Source of the DNA: Siderastrea radians
Taxonomy: Eukaryota; Cnidaria; Anthozoa; Scleractinia; Rhizangiidae
DNA: 64,000 nt
NCBI GenBank assembly: GCA_964017195.1
Contig: OZ024890.1
Coordinates: forward strand, 19,973,701-20,037,700
Direction of reading: 5' to 3'
How positions within the stretch are numbered: the first letter of the stretch is position 1; each line of letters begins with the position of its first letter. The position numbers and the translations under genes are program-made. The notes beneath the pieces are model-generated. The model had not been told where the DNA came from. It worked only from the letters and a program-made list of their open reading frames with translations, and did no database searches. Shown in pieces: positions 1 to 11,115 of this stretch.

Positions 1-221
1 TCTTACGACGCAAAAAAAAACGGAATGAAAAAAATTAGTTGGTTCCTTCTTAGCGATCTATCATCAATTCGCAAGGCTTCAGTGTATGCATTGTACAAGT
101 TGTTACTATGTCATATACAAATCGAAGAGGACGTCTTTCAAGATGGGACCCAGAGATATCAAACGAAGGTCAATAGTAATCTGCTACTAGCTGTATGTCG
201 TATTCTTTTGCTATTTTATAG

Positions 222-3200
222 GAATACAGCCCAGTCCGTACGCGGTGTACCGTTTCTTCGACTTTGCTGATCATGATACAGATATCGTGAAGAATACCAA
301 CACACCTGAGTTTAATGACGTCAAGACGTTCCCTGTTCCCATGACAACTGAGCTTGATACCTACCTCAGAGCCGCGGTGAGATATCAGTTCTCGGTGACC
401 TTTGAGAATAATTATGTACTTTTTAGCTTCTCTTACTTTCGGCTTGTACACCCGCAAACCGTTTGCCTGTACATGTTTATTTTACCGTGAACAAAAAGCA
501 ACTGTTACCCATTTCGTGATTTCAGGCGCTAGAGTTCTACGTGTTTGATGATGCTGATCCCGAACCTGCAGCTTACCTAGGACTCGCCAAAGTACCGCTA
601 ATAACGCTGGCTAATGACAAGCCAATCAAGGGAACCTTTGAACTGAGGCGGGTAAGTATATAGTCTCCTACGCAGCCGTTCTTAGGGTCGTCACGCAACG
701 CTCCTTGGGAGAAGGTCTTGGGTTCGACTCCCGTTGGGAGGACTCTGATTTTTTCTGAGTAAAACGCGTTGGGAACATTTCTTCTTTTAGTTCATTTCAT
801 CCAGTCATCACTTCACTTATCACATTTACATTTATCACATTTGACATTACTGAGCCTTGCAGAGCAGGCCTGTGTCATATATGAACCCAGTTATATGGCC
901 TCGCTCACCACGAGTCCTCCATAGCTCAGTGGTTAGAGCAACCAACCGGCACCTGGAGAGTCACGTGTTAGACTTCCGTTGGGAGGACTATGATTTTTTT
1001 TCTGAGTAAATCGGCCTAAGAACATTTCTTCGTTTATTCTCTGGATCTAAATTGTTTTCTCTTTCACTTTCTGCAGGCTTCTGGAGGTGTAAATGGCACG
1101 ATTGACGTCTATTTAAAATGGAGATACACTTATCTGCCTGCTAGTGCCAAGCCCCGCGCTGCACCTCAGGTATGCACCTCCCAGTTTTGCAGTACATGGT
1201 TATCATTACATCACGCTTGCTTATTTAGCCATAAAGGCACATGTTTGTTTGCTTAAGGAGTTGCAACCAACTAAGCTATATATCAATCAATCAATCAATC
1301 AGTGAGTCAGTCGGTCGGTCGGTCGGTCGGTCGGTCGGTCGGTCGGTCGGTCGGTCGGTCGGTTGGTCAATTCTTCATATGGTGTACCAGGCTAGCTATT
1401 CTTGCCAAGTGTTTTAGCTTAGCAATCAACCGAGAATAACTTTTAATTTAGATACAACAACAACAACAACAACAACCATTTTATTGTGCCAAAATAAATA
1501 GAAATAATTACAGCATAAAATAAATTAACTAAAATAGGCAAAAAAACTACCCAGAATAGAAATAAACTAAACGAGCTGAGTAGTTACAAAAAAAATTAAA
1601 TTGCTTTGACTAGGTTGTACATGACTAAAAAAGAAGACGAAAGTATAATAAGACAAGTAATAAGTAATTAAGTACAATGTAACGAAGTATGTATAAATAG
1701 TAATTTAGGTAAATAGTAGAAAAAAGAAACAGGGAAAAAATGAGAAAAAAAAGAGAAACAAATGAGGAAAAAAAAGAGAAAAGAAAGCAGTACCAGTTAA
1801 TGTTTGAACCAAAATTTGTTTATATGAGTTAAATACGAGCGAAAAAGAAATTAAAACACTAAGCCAGCATTAACAATAAGTACTTAAAGATCTTTGTGGA
1901 GTTTCAATTAATTTTGTTATAAGGTGTATAGATGTTCATTATATAAAAGATACATTTTAGGACACCTCACACAACAGACCACAGTACTAGCTAGGGAGTA
2001 TTTTCGTAAAATGATGTGCTATTACTTATGAGCATAATAATTTGTTTCGAATCTCATGCTAACGTAAAAGTTGCGAGAACAGCAAAAGAATTACCGCGGG
2101 AGCTATTCACTCCCTGAACCTCTCCACGGCTCACTTAGCTCGACGGCTCGTTCTTGCGTTGTCGCATTTGATTCTAGCTTGAAATCCCAAGAAAGTGATC
2201 CCAACTGCATGTACAGAATGCCTGCCTATATTTCAACCTGTTCTTTTTCTTCAGCGAGTAATGAAAGTTCCCGAGGATAAAGAGCCGTTCAGCTCCGATA
2301 GCGAACCGGAATCCAGAGTAGCCGTCAAATCCCCGCAGAAAAGGGAAAAGTCGCCGTCGCCTGTTGACGCCTCGACTCCTAAACAAGAACAGCGAGAAGA
2401 GAAAATGCCCAGGAGAGAACATGCTCCACTGGCGAAGATAAGACGTAAACCATCAGACTTGACAGAGAAGGATGGGCCCAGAGAAGATGAGAAGAAAAAG
2501 TAAGAAATTATCAGTTTACTAATGGACTGTTTGTATTAAATGATAGTTTAATTTGTTTGTTTGTTTGTTTGTTTGTTTGTTTTTGTTTTTGTTCACCACT
2601 AGCTAAGCTAAAAGTGATAAGTGAAACAATGTAGAGGAAATCGTCAGTCTTAACAAGCTATAAAAGTTGATGTTGATCATTGAACTTAATCTGTTATGTT
2701 TTGAGCAATTTGGCCCTGAAAGAGAGCTAGGAGTATATTTCGTGTAATTTATGCCATCCTAGATCGACCTGACTTTTTTCGCTTCCTTTTCCAAATTCAA
2801 CAGAGAAAAGCCCATGGAGTCGATGACGGTTGACGAGTTAGTAGAGGCAACAACGAAGATACGCCAGCCTGCCCCGCGCACCCGTAAACACGAGCCTGAG
2901 AAACCTGTGGAGGAAATGTCTATTGACGAAATGATGAAGGCAGCCGAAGAGCCGAGTCAAGAGTCTGGGGCCGAGATCAAGTCTGCAAGAGAGATTGTGG
3001 AGTCTTCTGAAGATGACCAGGTACTGTGAGTATGAGTTAGGCTAGCCAACATTCACCGTTCCCTCTCCGCTAAAATTTTACTGCAGAATAGCCCCTTTTT
3101 TCCCTTGTAACTCTTAGAGGGAGTTGTGAATAGCCGAAAGCGCGGTGTGAGACGTAAGTTGCGAAACGGACGAAGCGTGGATTCGCACCCACTCACTGTA

Positions 3201-3334
3201 CCCTTGTTCTAGTCCGAGCGTTTTCGTACCCCCACCAACCCGAGTGAAATAGTGGTGAATGCACTCGCCAATCATCATGTGTCCTGGGTTTGAATGTCTA
3301 ACTCAAAAGCGTATGTAAGTTTTGTTTTGTTTTT

Positions 3335-3366
<32 letters not shown>

Positions 3367-6300
3367 AATGTTGTTGTTGTTGTTGCTTTTGCTCCGAGGG
3401 TTTTTCTCCGTGTTCTCTGTTTGTTTATTTGTTTGATCCTAAAAGGAACATTTCCAAAATACGTATTCTATCAGGATTATTGGGACATGTGTTCCTTTCT
3501 TACTAATGGAATTTGCAAGGGGAAGATTTTAAGCCGCAATCTAGGCTTAAGTCTTTCCTTGCAGACTGTCGTGTGTTAATATGACTTCAATCGTTCATTA
3601 TTCGACAAATTTATAGCACGATATGTTGGGTCTCATGAAATGAGACAATTTTCTCGCTTTAACGTTCTGATGTTCCCTGTAGAATGACGAGGCTCTTGTA
3701 GCTGAAGAAATGAGACGGACAACTGAAGCGGCCGTCAGTGAAGACACCATGTTTGAAGAGCCAGCGTCTGATAATGGTCAGTATAATCCGTATAGCACTC
3801 ATTTTAAAACATAAAACATTCAAATTTATTTATAAATAGGAAATTTCAGAAGTTAGCCCCGTCGTGGTCTTTCTCTCGCACTTTTATGCCTAGTGGTTTT
3901 TCCAGTAGAATTTTACTTTACTTGTGAGTTATTGTTCAATAGACTTCGATATCTCATTGAAGACCTCGTACAGACCTATTGCATTTTAACATGTGATTTA
4001 CTAGTGTGAAATACTCTGAATTTGTGACGGAGAAACTTAATCAGGCAACACTGAGCAGACTGTTAGATAACACATAAAGCTCTTCAATGAAAAGAAAACA
4101 AAGAAGCATAAAAGCATACATTGTTCACTTAGACTTACTTCTTATTAACCGAGCGGGCCGTACTGGGAGAATATTGGCCTCAGTCCTTCTGGTACGCTAC
4201 ACTTTATTACTTGAAAAGTGAGCGGTGGCGGATTGGGATTAATTAAACAGTTCACCGGAAAGCATTCACACAAAAAACTCATATCGTACGAGAAAAAGTA
4301 AAATATTCAAAGAAACTCTCTTTTCATTCAGCTTCAAATCATTCCAACTATTTGAATCAAATGTACTTTCACATTTTCTATATTCCCGCTTTACCAGCCG
4401 GGCATTAACATCGCTCATAATGTCCGTGGGCATTACGGGAAAATCCGGCCCCGAGTATTGGCCAATCACAGCGCGCGTTACATATTTACAACTCTAGCCA
4501 TAAAACAATGTGAGTTATTGATCAGCAGGCTGTTCCATAATCCATGTATGCCTTTATGTAAACTTCTGCTATTACACCACTTGATTTTGCTCAGCAGAAT
4601 TTGACTCCACACTCGGTGATGAAATTGACATACCCCTTCCCACATCGGAATCCAAAGAGGAACTGGATGAAGAAGATGAAGAAGTGGAGGAAGAGATAGA
4701 GGAAGAGGAAGAAGAGGGGGAGGGGGATGAAGGAGAGGAAAATCCGAGGGAGGATGAAAAAGGGGAAAGTGGAGCTGAAACCAGCGAGAGTGAAGCAGTC
4801 ATGGTGTCCCGGAGACATTCTCGTGCAAAATCTGTCACCAATGTAAGAAATGTATTGGCGTTTTTTTTTTTTTAACTCAGATTATACAGCAATATATAGA
4901 AGATATGAATTTTATTTTCGAGTGACAAAAACAATGATTTACGAAGGAGTGCAGCATTGAGTAAAATATTGTTTTTTACCACGAGAAAATAAAATTCCGA
5001 TATCCTCCACCGTGTAGTTTTCTTTTTATTATATAGACAAAAAGTTGAAACAATTTCTTGAAGTTCTCTTCTCTCGTCTTCACTTGCAAGGAACTCACCT
5101 TGAATAATTTTACGTCATATGAAGTTTTATTATTTGTGGTGACATTTTCCTGCTCTTCGTGAACGATTTTATGTCGACTTCCATGAGCTTCAAACAACAG
5201 TGTAATTAAAAGCGGGAAATGACCTCATCTACATCCTCACTAGTGAGGATATGGAAACTACGCTACTCCAGTCCCGTATGTAGTTTCGTATGAACTTTTA
5301 AGAGTGGTCGTTTTTCCACTGAAACACTTTTCTCTATGTAATAAAATACCATTACAATGCGGATCGACCTCAGCCTTGGAGTTTTAATGAAGCAGCACTT
5401 GATTGGCTTGGTCAGCAACCATCGGAGATAGCAGTGCGTTTTGCACGTTACTCAGTTGCATCTACAAGCAATAGCATTGGATACTGAACAGTTGAGAGGC
5501 CTTGTGGCACTCAAAAATGCACATTCCTTGTGAAGATGACTCAGTAAAAGCGTGCTACTGTGTTTTGTTTCTGTAGCGTTCCTCTACCGTGATAATACAA
5601 GTCACAAGTCTCACTCTGTCTCCGGAAGCTCCGTTCCTGGATGATCCAAACGTGAAGCAGCTGTTTGTCGCCTACAAGTTCCTGAATTGTGAACCCGCCG
5701 ATTTAGAAACGCCCATGTCCTTACCAAAACCTGCTCCTTACAGATCTATATCATTCAACTTTAAGAAAGGTACGCTCAAAACATCTGGAAAGTTGCGCTA
5801 TTTAAGTTAAAGTACCCGGTGGATAGTAGGTTAGTAGTAGCACGAGGTAAGGTGAAGTTTGAAGCAAAGGAAATAGGAGACGTCGGCACGCAGGCTAGGC
5901 GGAAGGCCACTGAGTTTGTTTTTGTTGTTTGTTTGTTTGTTTTTTTTCGAGATCTTGGCTTGCTTATTGCAACCTGAATCCAGTTTATTGAACTGCAGGA
6001 CCGAGTTTGACTTTTAAACATCTCTAACGTGATTGAAATTGTTTGTCTACCCGTACCATTCGTATTTTCCTTTTTTTAAACTTTACTTTTTGTTTGTTTG
6101 TGTGTTTGTTTTTCAGTCTTTCATGTGGACGCTGAAAACAATCACGTGAAAAGAAATTATCTGATTTACATGCTGTCCAACGATCCCAAGTAAGTAGTGG
6201 TGATCTATTGCACGTTTAGCGGTGGTTATTTTCTTCCTACAAAGTGTTATGTTCCTTACTAGACTGATGTTTTCTGTTATCTGTGATCCGTCTGATGAAT

Positions 6301-9300
6301 ATGATTAAAGACAGCCTGTACCCCAGGCCTTTATGCGCTATCGAGTGACAGAGGGAGTCTTGGGACCAAGCGCGATCGCCGAACTCTTTGGGTGACGTCA
6401 TTTTTACTACGCGCCGAGGACGACTGGGAACGAGGCTGGCTGCAGAAGACTACGTAATCTTATATAACTGTTAGCTAGCTTAGCTGTTTTTATTTTCTTA
6501 TTTCCACTAACTGCTGTCTTCCTCACTAGATTGGTGTTTACAGTAGTCAGTGATCCACCTGGTGAAGATGTAGAAGGAGACTGTATTGACGTGGCTTGTG
6601 CCTCTGTGGATTTCCTGCAAGTTAGTAGATCACTTCATTCCACCAAAAATTGCAACTAGTTCACAGGATATGTCGCGGTTCGCGTTCTCTGTTTACAGCT
6701 AGTGGGGGGAGTACGCAAGCGACGAGCGCTACAGCTTGTTTAATTCTTCCCCTACCCCTTAGCCTGTTCCAGGCTCTCAGATAGTAGAGACAACGAAAAT
6801 TATTAAGGGACTGGGAAAATAAGACACACACGATCAGACAAACCGACTGGGAATCTTTATTTATGCACGATAAAAGTAAGAGCTGTACAGCTCGTGGGGT
6901 CGCGCAAAACACAAAAACAAAAACAAATAAAGATCTGACCAAAAAAAACTGACTTAAAGGGACACAGTCAGCTTTGGGACCGCGCTGACCTGGACACTAG
7001 TTTCCTTACTTTGAAAAGAGTTCACCTCAACCTGAAATCAAAGTTTATACGCGTCGAGTACGTAGAGAAATCCGCTTATTGGTATTCATTTAGGTGGCAG
7101 TTATGGAGAAGTATCTAGAGCTATGGCATCAAAAGAGTATAACAAACAAATAATCAGCCACTGTGATTCTTCAAAATCATAATGAATGGCGACCAGTTCA
7201 ATTTCACATCACAACTCATTTCGATACCTGCATTTTGAATTTTGAATTTGAATAATTTCAACTACACGAGCAAATACAAATGCTGCGAAATAAAAATAAT
7301 TTTGCCAACGTGACGATATATAGTTTGATGCATCGTTCGGCACAAGAATAGAGGTCCTACGATATGCAAAAACAATGTACTAATTCACAGAATAATAAAG
7401 TCGACAACACCGGATCATTTGAAATCTCAAATTGACTTGCTGGTTTGCCGTAATTCGCTCATCCTCCTCGGTGGAGCGCTGAGTGGCTTGATTGTCACTG
7501 GAAGCGGTCGTAGCATTAGCCTGTTCAAAACACAAATTTATTGTATCGATTATTTACTTATTTTTGTGCGTAAGCTAATCTCAACTGAAGAGGAACATTT
7601 CTTCAGTAGCAAGTTGTTTACATATAGCCTCGATGACAACAAAGCAAAATCGCGAGTAATGAAAAAAGTTCGGTTTGCGTAGATCTAATTCATTCACATA
7701 TCGGAATTTCTGTAAATTATCTGGACCACTTCATTGTGACTGAGTGTCACTAGCAGAAATTGAAATCGAACTAATGCCTGCCATACGACGATAAATGAAA
7801 AAGCGTTTTAGTAAAACTATCTCACCTTATTTTGGCAGGGTTTGAAAGGTTTCCCGCACCGACAAGCTTCGATACAGAGTCGATTCTCTCCTCGACAAGG
7901 ACAACCTCTTGTAGAACCTTGCTTTCTGCGGGTCGAGCAAGCGCTTTTACAATGACATGGGTCTGGTTCCCAAATTTAGAAAGGGTAGAAGACGTAGAAC
8001 GAAATTAGAAAAGCAAAATATCCGACTGAAAGCAGAAATGACCGATTACTCGTGTTTCTCACCTCTGCGGATTCTTCAACTTCCGAGGTATTCGTTGACC
8101 TTTGGCTTTCTCTGGACACGTCCATCGGTACATTCTCCATCGTATCAATGAAATAACTGTTCTTCTAATATGACACGGATATAAGCACTATTTTGACTGG
8201 GAAATACGTCGAATCTACAAGGTTTGCTTAGATGCGCTTCTCAATTTCTTTTCCGCGCGCGCTTCTTGTGATGAAGTGATATGGAAATTAGCTATGAAAA
8301 TGGTATCTAATGCGCATGTGCACCAGCTGACTGTGTCCCTTTAAAAGTATTTACAAGTCCTAACAATTAAAATAAATGACTATTTACTATTTACAACTGG
8401 AAAGAATAAAAGCGCTATCTTCATGTGTACATATATTCTGAATGGATAAAGTAAGCCTGCGAGACTGAAGTTACATTAAAATTAAAATCCCTACTATCCT
8501 GCTCGTCTGTCTTGGAGTCTAGAACAGGCTACCTAACCCCTCGTCTCACCTTAGGCGTGAACAGGCTACCTAACCCTCGTCTCACCTTAGGCGTGAACAG
8601 GCTACCTAACCCTCGTCTCACCTTAGGCGTGAACAGGCTACCTAGCCCTCGTCTCACCTTAGGCGTGAACAGGCTACCTAACCCTCGTCTCACCTTAGGC
8701 GTGAACAGGCTACCTAACCCTCGCTCTTGACTTTCAGCTTGTCCTTCCTCCTCTGCGTGCCTTTCTTAGGGGTCTTAAAGTTGGTTCATTGACTACACCC
8801 TTTTGTAATCTTTTGTTCTCGTTAGATATTAAATGAAGGAAAAGACTTCATTGACAAAGATGTTGAACGTAAGTACATTACCTTTATGTGATCGTAGCTG
8901 CTGGCCGCGGGTCTAGCCTGGCGCAAGCACTTGTGTAATCGTATTCTTGCATGCCTTAGCTCTATAAGAACATGGTGAAGGGGGAAAGGGGGCGGGAGAT
9001 TGGGAGAAAACGGGTCGGGAGAAGGGGGGGCGGGAAGTGGGATTTTCAGGGTGGCGGGAAACGGGAAGCGGGAAGTTAAAACCCCCCGTCCCCCCAACAT
9101 GACATCAACTCGTGACGACGCTGCCGAAATTCATTTTATGGCGAAGGGCTAATGTACAAATCATCGAGTTGATGTTGATAACACATTTCGTTTTCCGTAA
9201 TAAGGGCTGTTTTCTATATGATCGCAAACGAGAGTAGGATCGCAGAAATTTTCACTTGCCCAATCGCAAACTTTTGTTCCATTTAATCGCAAATAATCGC

Positions 9301-9748
9301 GAATTATGAGCACACAAAATGGTCTATTTTCCTTGCACTCATTTAGTTTAACGGGATTGACCAACTGTGAACTTTTATGGGATAACTTTCGATCGCGCAA
9401 TCGCAGAAATTGTCTTTCTTACGATCGCAAAAAAGCAGTCGATCGCAGACAATCGCGGATGGAGATAGAACATAATCTTATCTTCTGTTATTGTCTGCGA
9501 TCTCAGAAGACTTTAGAAAATTGTTTCCATGTGGTCGCAGAAATTTGGTGGCTAATTTTGCGACCGCTGGCGATAATCTGCGATCGTGTGCGATCACTTC
9601 GAAACCAGCCTTAATTCAGCATGCACTACAGTGTCCACAAATCTACTTATTTGCAGTGTATGACATCAATAGTGATTCTGAGATTGGAACATTAACCGTC
9701 ACCGTGGAAGCGTTAGAAGCACTGCTGGACTTGTATAAGGACGAATAA
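222..9748 (+). CDS. RPGRIP1L: RPGRIP1L-like ciliary transition-zone protein, 3' half (partial at 5' end)
   Basis: Twelve exons: 222-376, 526-651, 1077-1169, 2255-2499, 2804-3020, 3683-3776, 4595-4842, 5577-5769, 6117-6189, 6530-6620, 8826-8868, 9657-9748. All borders are AG/GT, the phases agree, and they join into 555 residues ending in TAA at 9746-9748. Exons 1-3 encode a C2 domain ([17 protein letters not shown], then YVFDDADP and FELRR). Exons 4-7 are a charged linker, with a Glu-rich run in exon 7. Exons 8-12 encode the C-terminal RPGR-interacting domain ([37 protein letters not shown]). These match vertebrate RPGRIP1L as I remember it. The family protein sits in the ciliary transition zone, binds RPGR and NPHP partners and is needed for ciliogenesis. 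The N-terminal coiled coil must lie left of the window. RPGRIP1 is the alternative name; I assume invertebrates have a single gene nearer RPGRIP1L. Confidence 0.92.
655..1035 (+). repeat. tRNA-derived SINE fragments in an RPGRIP1L intron
   Basis: Two related pieces lie in the intron between exons 2 and 3. At 914-988 is a tRNA-like sequence with an A-box-like TAGCTCAGTGG and a seven-base acceptor-stem pairing (GTCCTCC with GGAGGAC). It is followed by a tail (GACTATGATTTTTTTTCTGAG) that is repeated at 741-766 after GGGTTCGACTCCC, a good B box. The piece at 659-705 (GCAGCCGTT, CACGCAACGCTCC) recurs near 28898-28945 and its copies. Read as SINE remnants, not functional tRNA genes. Confidence 0.6.
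1283..1370. repeat. Compound microsatellite (TCAA)n-(TCGG)n
   Basis: TCAA repeats at 1283-1300 pass through GTGAGTCAG into an almost pure TCGG run at 1311-1362. It lies in the intron before RPGRIP1L exon 4. Confidence 0.9.
1450..1910. repeat. A-rich low-complexity intronic stretch
   Basis: A (CAA)n run at about 1457-1476 leads into several hundred bases of A-rich DNA. No coding exon is visible between 1170 and 2254 apart from the flanking RPGRIP1L exons. Confidence 0.6.
2552..2592. repeat. (GTTT)n microsatellite
   Basis: A run of GTTT units lies in the intron just after RPGRIP1L exon 4. A similar GTT run is at 3337-3383. Confidence 0.9.
6220..6310 (+). pseudogene. Decayed duplicate of RPGRIP1L exon 10
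   Basis: The sequence CTTACTAG|ACTGATGTTTTCTG and what follows mirrors the start of the real exon 10 at 6530 (CTCACTAG|ATTGGTGTTTACAG). Translated in the same phase it gives [14 protein letters not shown] then a stop (6306-6308), against [14 protein letters not shown] in the functional exon. The polypyrimidine tract before it is also similar. It has no downstream donor in the expected place. It looks like a small tandem exon duplication that has decayed, although a poison exon cannot be excluded. Confidence 0.6.
6954..8344. mobile_element. TTAA-flanked terminal-inverted-repeat element, about 1.39 kb
   Basis: A perfect 20-base inverted repeat (TTAAAGGGACACAGTCAGCT) occupies 6954-6973 and, reverse-complemented, 8325-8344. 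The outer TTAA on both sides suits a TTAA target-site duplication, as in piggyBac or Kolobok superfamilies, with the TIR then reading AGGGACACAGTCAGCT. The element sits wholly in the RPGRIP1L intron between exons 10 and 11. I see no complete transposase, so it is probably non-autonomous. It carries a Cys-rich open segment on the minus strand, listed separately. Confidence 0.75.
7826..7975 (-). CDS. Cys-rich (CXC-like) open segment inside the TTAA element, possible exon
   Basis: The minus strand is open from 7975 to 7826 and ends at a good donor (AAG|GTGAGA at 7826/7825). A pyrimidine-rich stretch and CCAG near 7961 could be the acceptor. The peptide has about ten cysteines in tight pairs ([35 protein letters not shown]), resembling tesmin/TSO1-type CXC zinc-binding modules and Cys-rich tails of some transposon proteins. 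Other possible minus-strand exons are near 8053-8130 (ATG then [10 protein letters not shown], ending GAG|GTGAGA) and 7388-7520, but the phases of the three do not join cleanly in this frame. It may be a relic or a captured exon. Function unknown. Confidence 0.3.
8523..8723. repeat. 36-bp minisatellite, about 5.5 copies
   Basis: Unit AACAGGCTACCTAACCCTCG plus a further 16 bases is repeated from 8523, 8560, 8596, 8632 and 8668, with a partial copy from 8704. The first unit has one extra C; one later unit has a single A-to-G change. Because 36 is divisible by three it forms a false open frame ([12 protein letters not shown] repeats). Intronic. Confidence 0.95.
8981..9095. repeat. G-rich intronic stretch with G-quadruplex potential
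   Basis: The plus strand contains many runs of three to seven G separated by short spacers (GGGGG, GGGGGCGGGAG, GGGGGGGCGGG and so on), followed by runs of C at 9081-9096. It lies in the intron between RPGRIP1L exons 11 and 12. Confidence 0.6.
9202..9612. mobile_element. ATCGCA-rich foldback MITE
   Basis: The left end (AAGGGCTGTTTTCTATATGA) and the reverse complement of the right end (AAGGCTGGTTTCGAAGTGA) match as imperfect inverted repeats. The interior is full of GATCGCA/TGCGATC motifs that can pair with each other. The element ends about 45 bp before the acceptor of the last RPGRIP1L exon. The open frames inside it are by-products. Confidence 0.7.
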
Positions 9749-10680
9749 GTCCGTACATCGACCTCCAACCAAATCAACGGTTTGCCGCTCGGAGTGCATC
9801 ATTTTAGAAGTCCTGAACAGTTGCCAACATGTAACGCATGTAATGAGACAACGTTAGCGGATAGATTAACCTGAAGTAGTACCTCGTTTCTCCCTGAATG
9901 GCAGTGGAGCGTAGGCAAACAAGCGAGCGACAAATACTTGAGACGTAAGCACTGTTTTCTCAGGCAAATAGCAGTCAAACATGCGATGCATGTGCGTTTC
10001 CCGCCAAAGTGTTTCCGAAAATAGGATGCAAAATAGAATTTGAAATTTTAAAACATGTCGAAAAACCTTCATGCATAATCAACTTCGTATAATATTATGA
10101 TCATGTAATAAAATCGGCCGTCGTCACTCAACACTATTTCCTGCCATGTTTTCTTTTAAAATAACTCCACTCTTACAAAAAACAAACACCCGCGCCTCCC
10201 CTTTCGCTTCATTAAAATATGTAGCTAGACTAGAATATAATGCAAACTACGAAAGTCACGTACATCAAGTCATTCCTGTTCTTGCCGAGATAATTACAGT
10301 GCTCCATGTTAAAAAGTATTTTAAAAAGGGCACCTTTCGGGCGACCCATTTGAAAAACGTCATAGAATCGAGTCACTTTGGATGGTCTTGTACCCGTTCG
10401 TCGCCCGCGGAGGAGCTCCGCGATCATTTGGAAAAGAACGAGAATTTGCTTGCCGTCCATTTTGGGTACTGAAGCGTGCAACTTATTTACTATTCACTCC
10501 CGATTATTCGTTTCAGCTGAGTAAACTGTAAGGTAGATTGGGTGACAGTGTGCTTTTCTTTAACCAGCGTTTTAAAGTTACGTGGAGATGTATAGATGTA
10601 TAAAAACTTGTAAATAAATTAAAAGATTTTAGATCTAAGTTATTAGCTGTACATTTCTGGCAAATAAAGGTAGTTTTATT
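9749..10680 (+). other. RPGRIP1L 3' UTR region with poly(A) signals
   Basis: Downstream of the stop codon there are AATAAA hexamers at 10107-10112, 10613-10618 and 10663-10668. Any could end the transcript. No further coding exon is visible; the open frames at 10146-10481 on both strands show no recognisable protein. Confidence 0.5.
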
Positions 10681-10771
10681 CAGTTTCCGCTGGTAATTTT
10701 CTGTGGTTCCTTTTTCGCTCTTGGCAGTTGCTGTTTACCATTTCAGTATCCCAAGAACTGATCCGGAAATT

Positions 10772-11115
10772 CTAAGGCGCATTTACACTACAGGAAAATT
10801 GGTCCGGACCTGTTAAAAACCTACCCTGTTTTTATTCGGTGATTCCGTCCGTGTTTTTTCGGGTTTTGGGTCATAGGCGTCTATGGTGCCAAAGCCGAAA
10901 AATCACGGGTGGGGACCCGCCTTTGATGCTCAAGCGCACTGTGCAAACGCTTCTCCAGTCAATACCCGATTGTTTTTTTGTGAAAAAAAAATGCATCCAA
11001 GCTCGCAGTAAACTAGTCCATCCACCGTATAGTGTGAACGGTATATTCCAAGTCGGGTACATAAGACGGTTTTCGTTTGACCCCGAATTTTTCCATGAAG
11101 TAAACGCACCTTTAG
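10772..11115. mobile_element. Degenerate MITE-like element
   Basis: The left end CTAAGGCGCATTTACACTAC and the reverse complement of the right end (CTAAAGGTGCGTTTACTTCA) are similar inverted termini. I cannot see a clean target-site duplication. The overlapping open frames on both strands inside are unlikely to be genes. Confidence 0.4.

Noticed and set aside
914..988. Functional tRNA gene
   Set aside because: The acceptor stem and A box look right, but the B-box/T-arm region is altered (TGTTAGACTTCC) and the flanks repeat those of the neighbouring SINE piece.
3021..3031. Alternative donor GTGAGT at 3026 for the RPGRIP1L exon starting at 2804
   Set aside because: It is a better consensus, but using it shifts the frame to an early stop in the next exon; GTACTG at 3021 keeps the frame.
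8512..8730. 72-residue repeat protein [12 protein letters not shown]
   Set aside because: Frame produced by the 36-bp minisatellite inside an intron.
9306..9614. 102-residue plus-strand frame
   Set aside because: Composed of the ATCGCA foldback MITE; the real coding begins at the acceptor at 9657.
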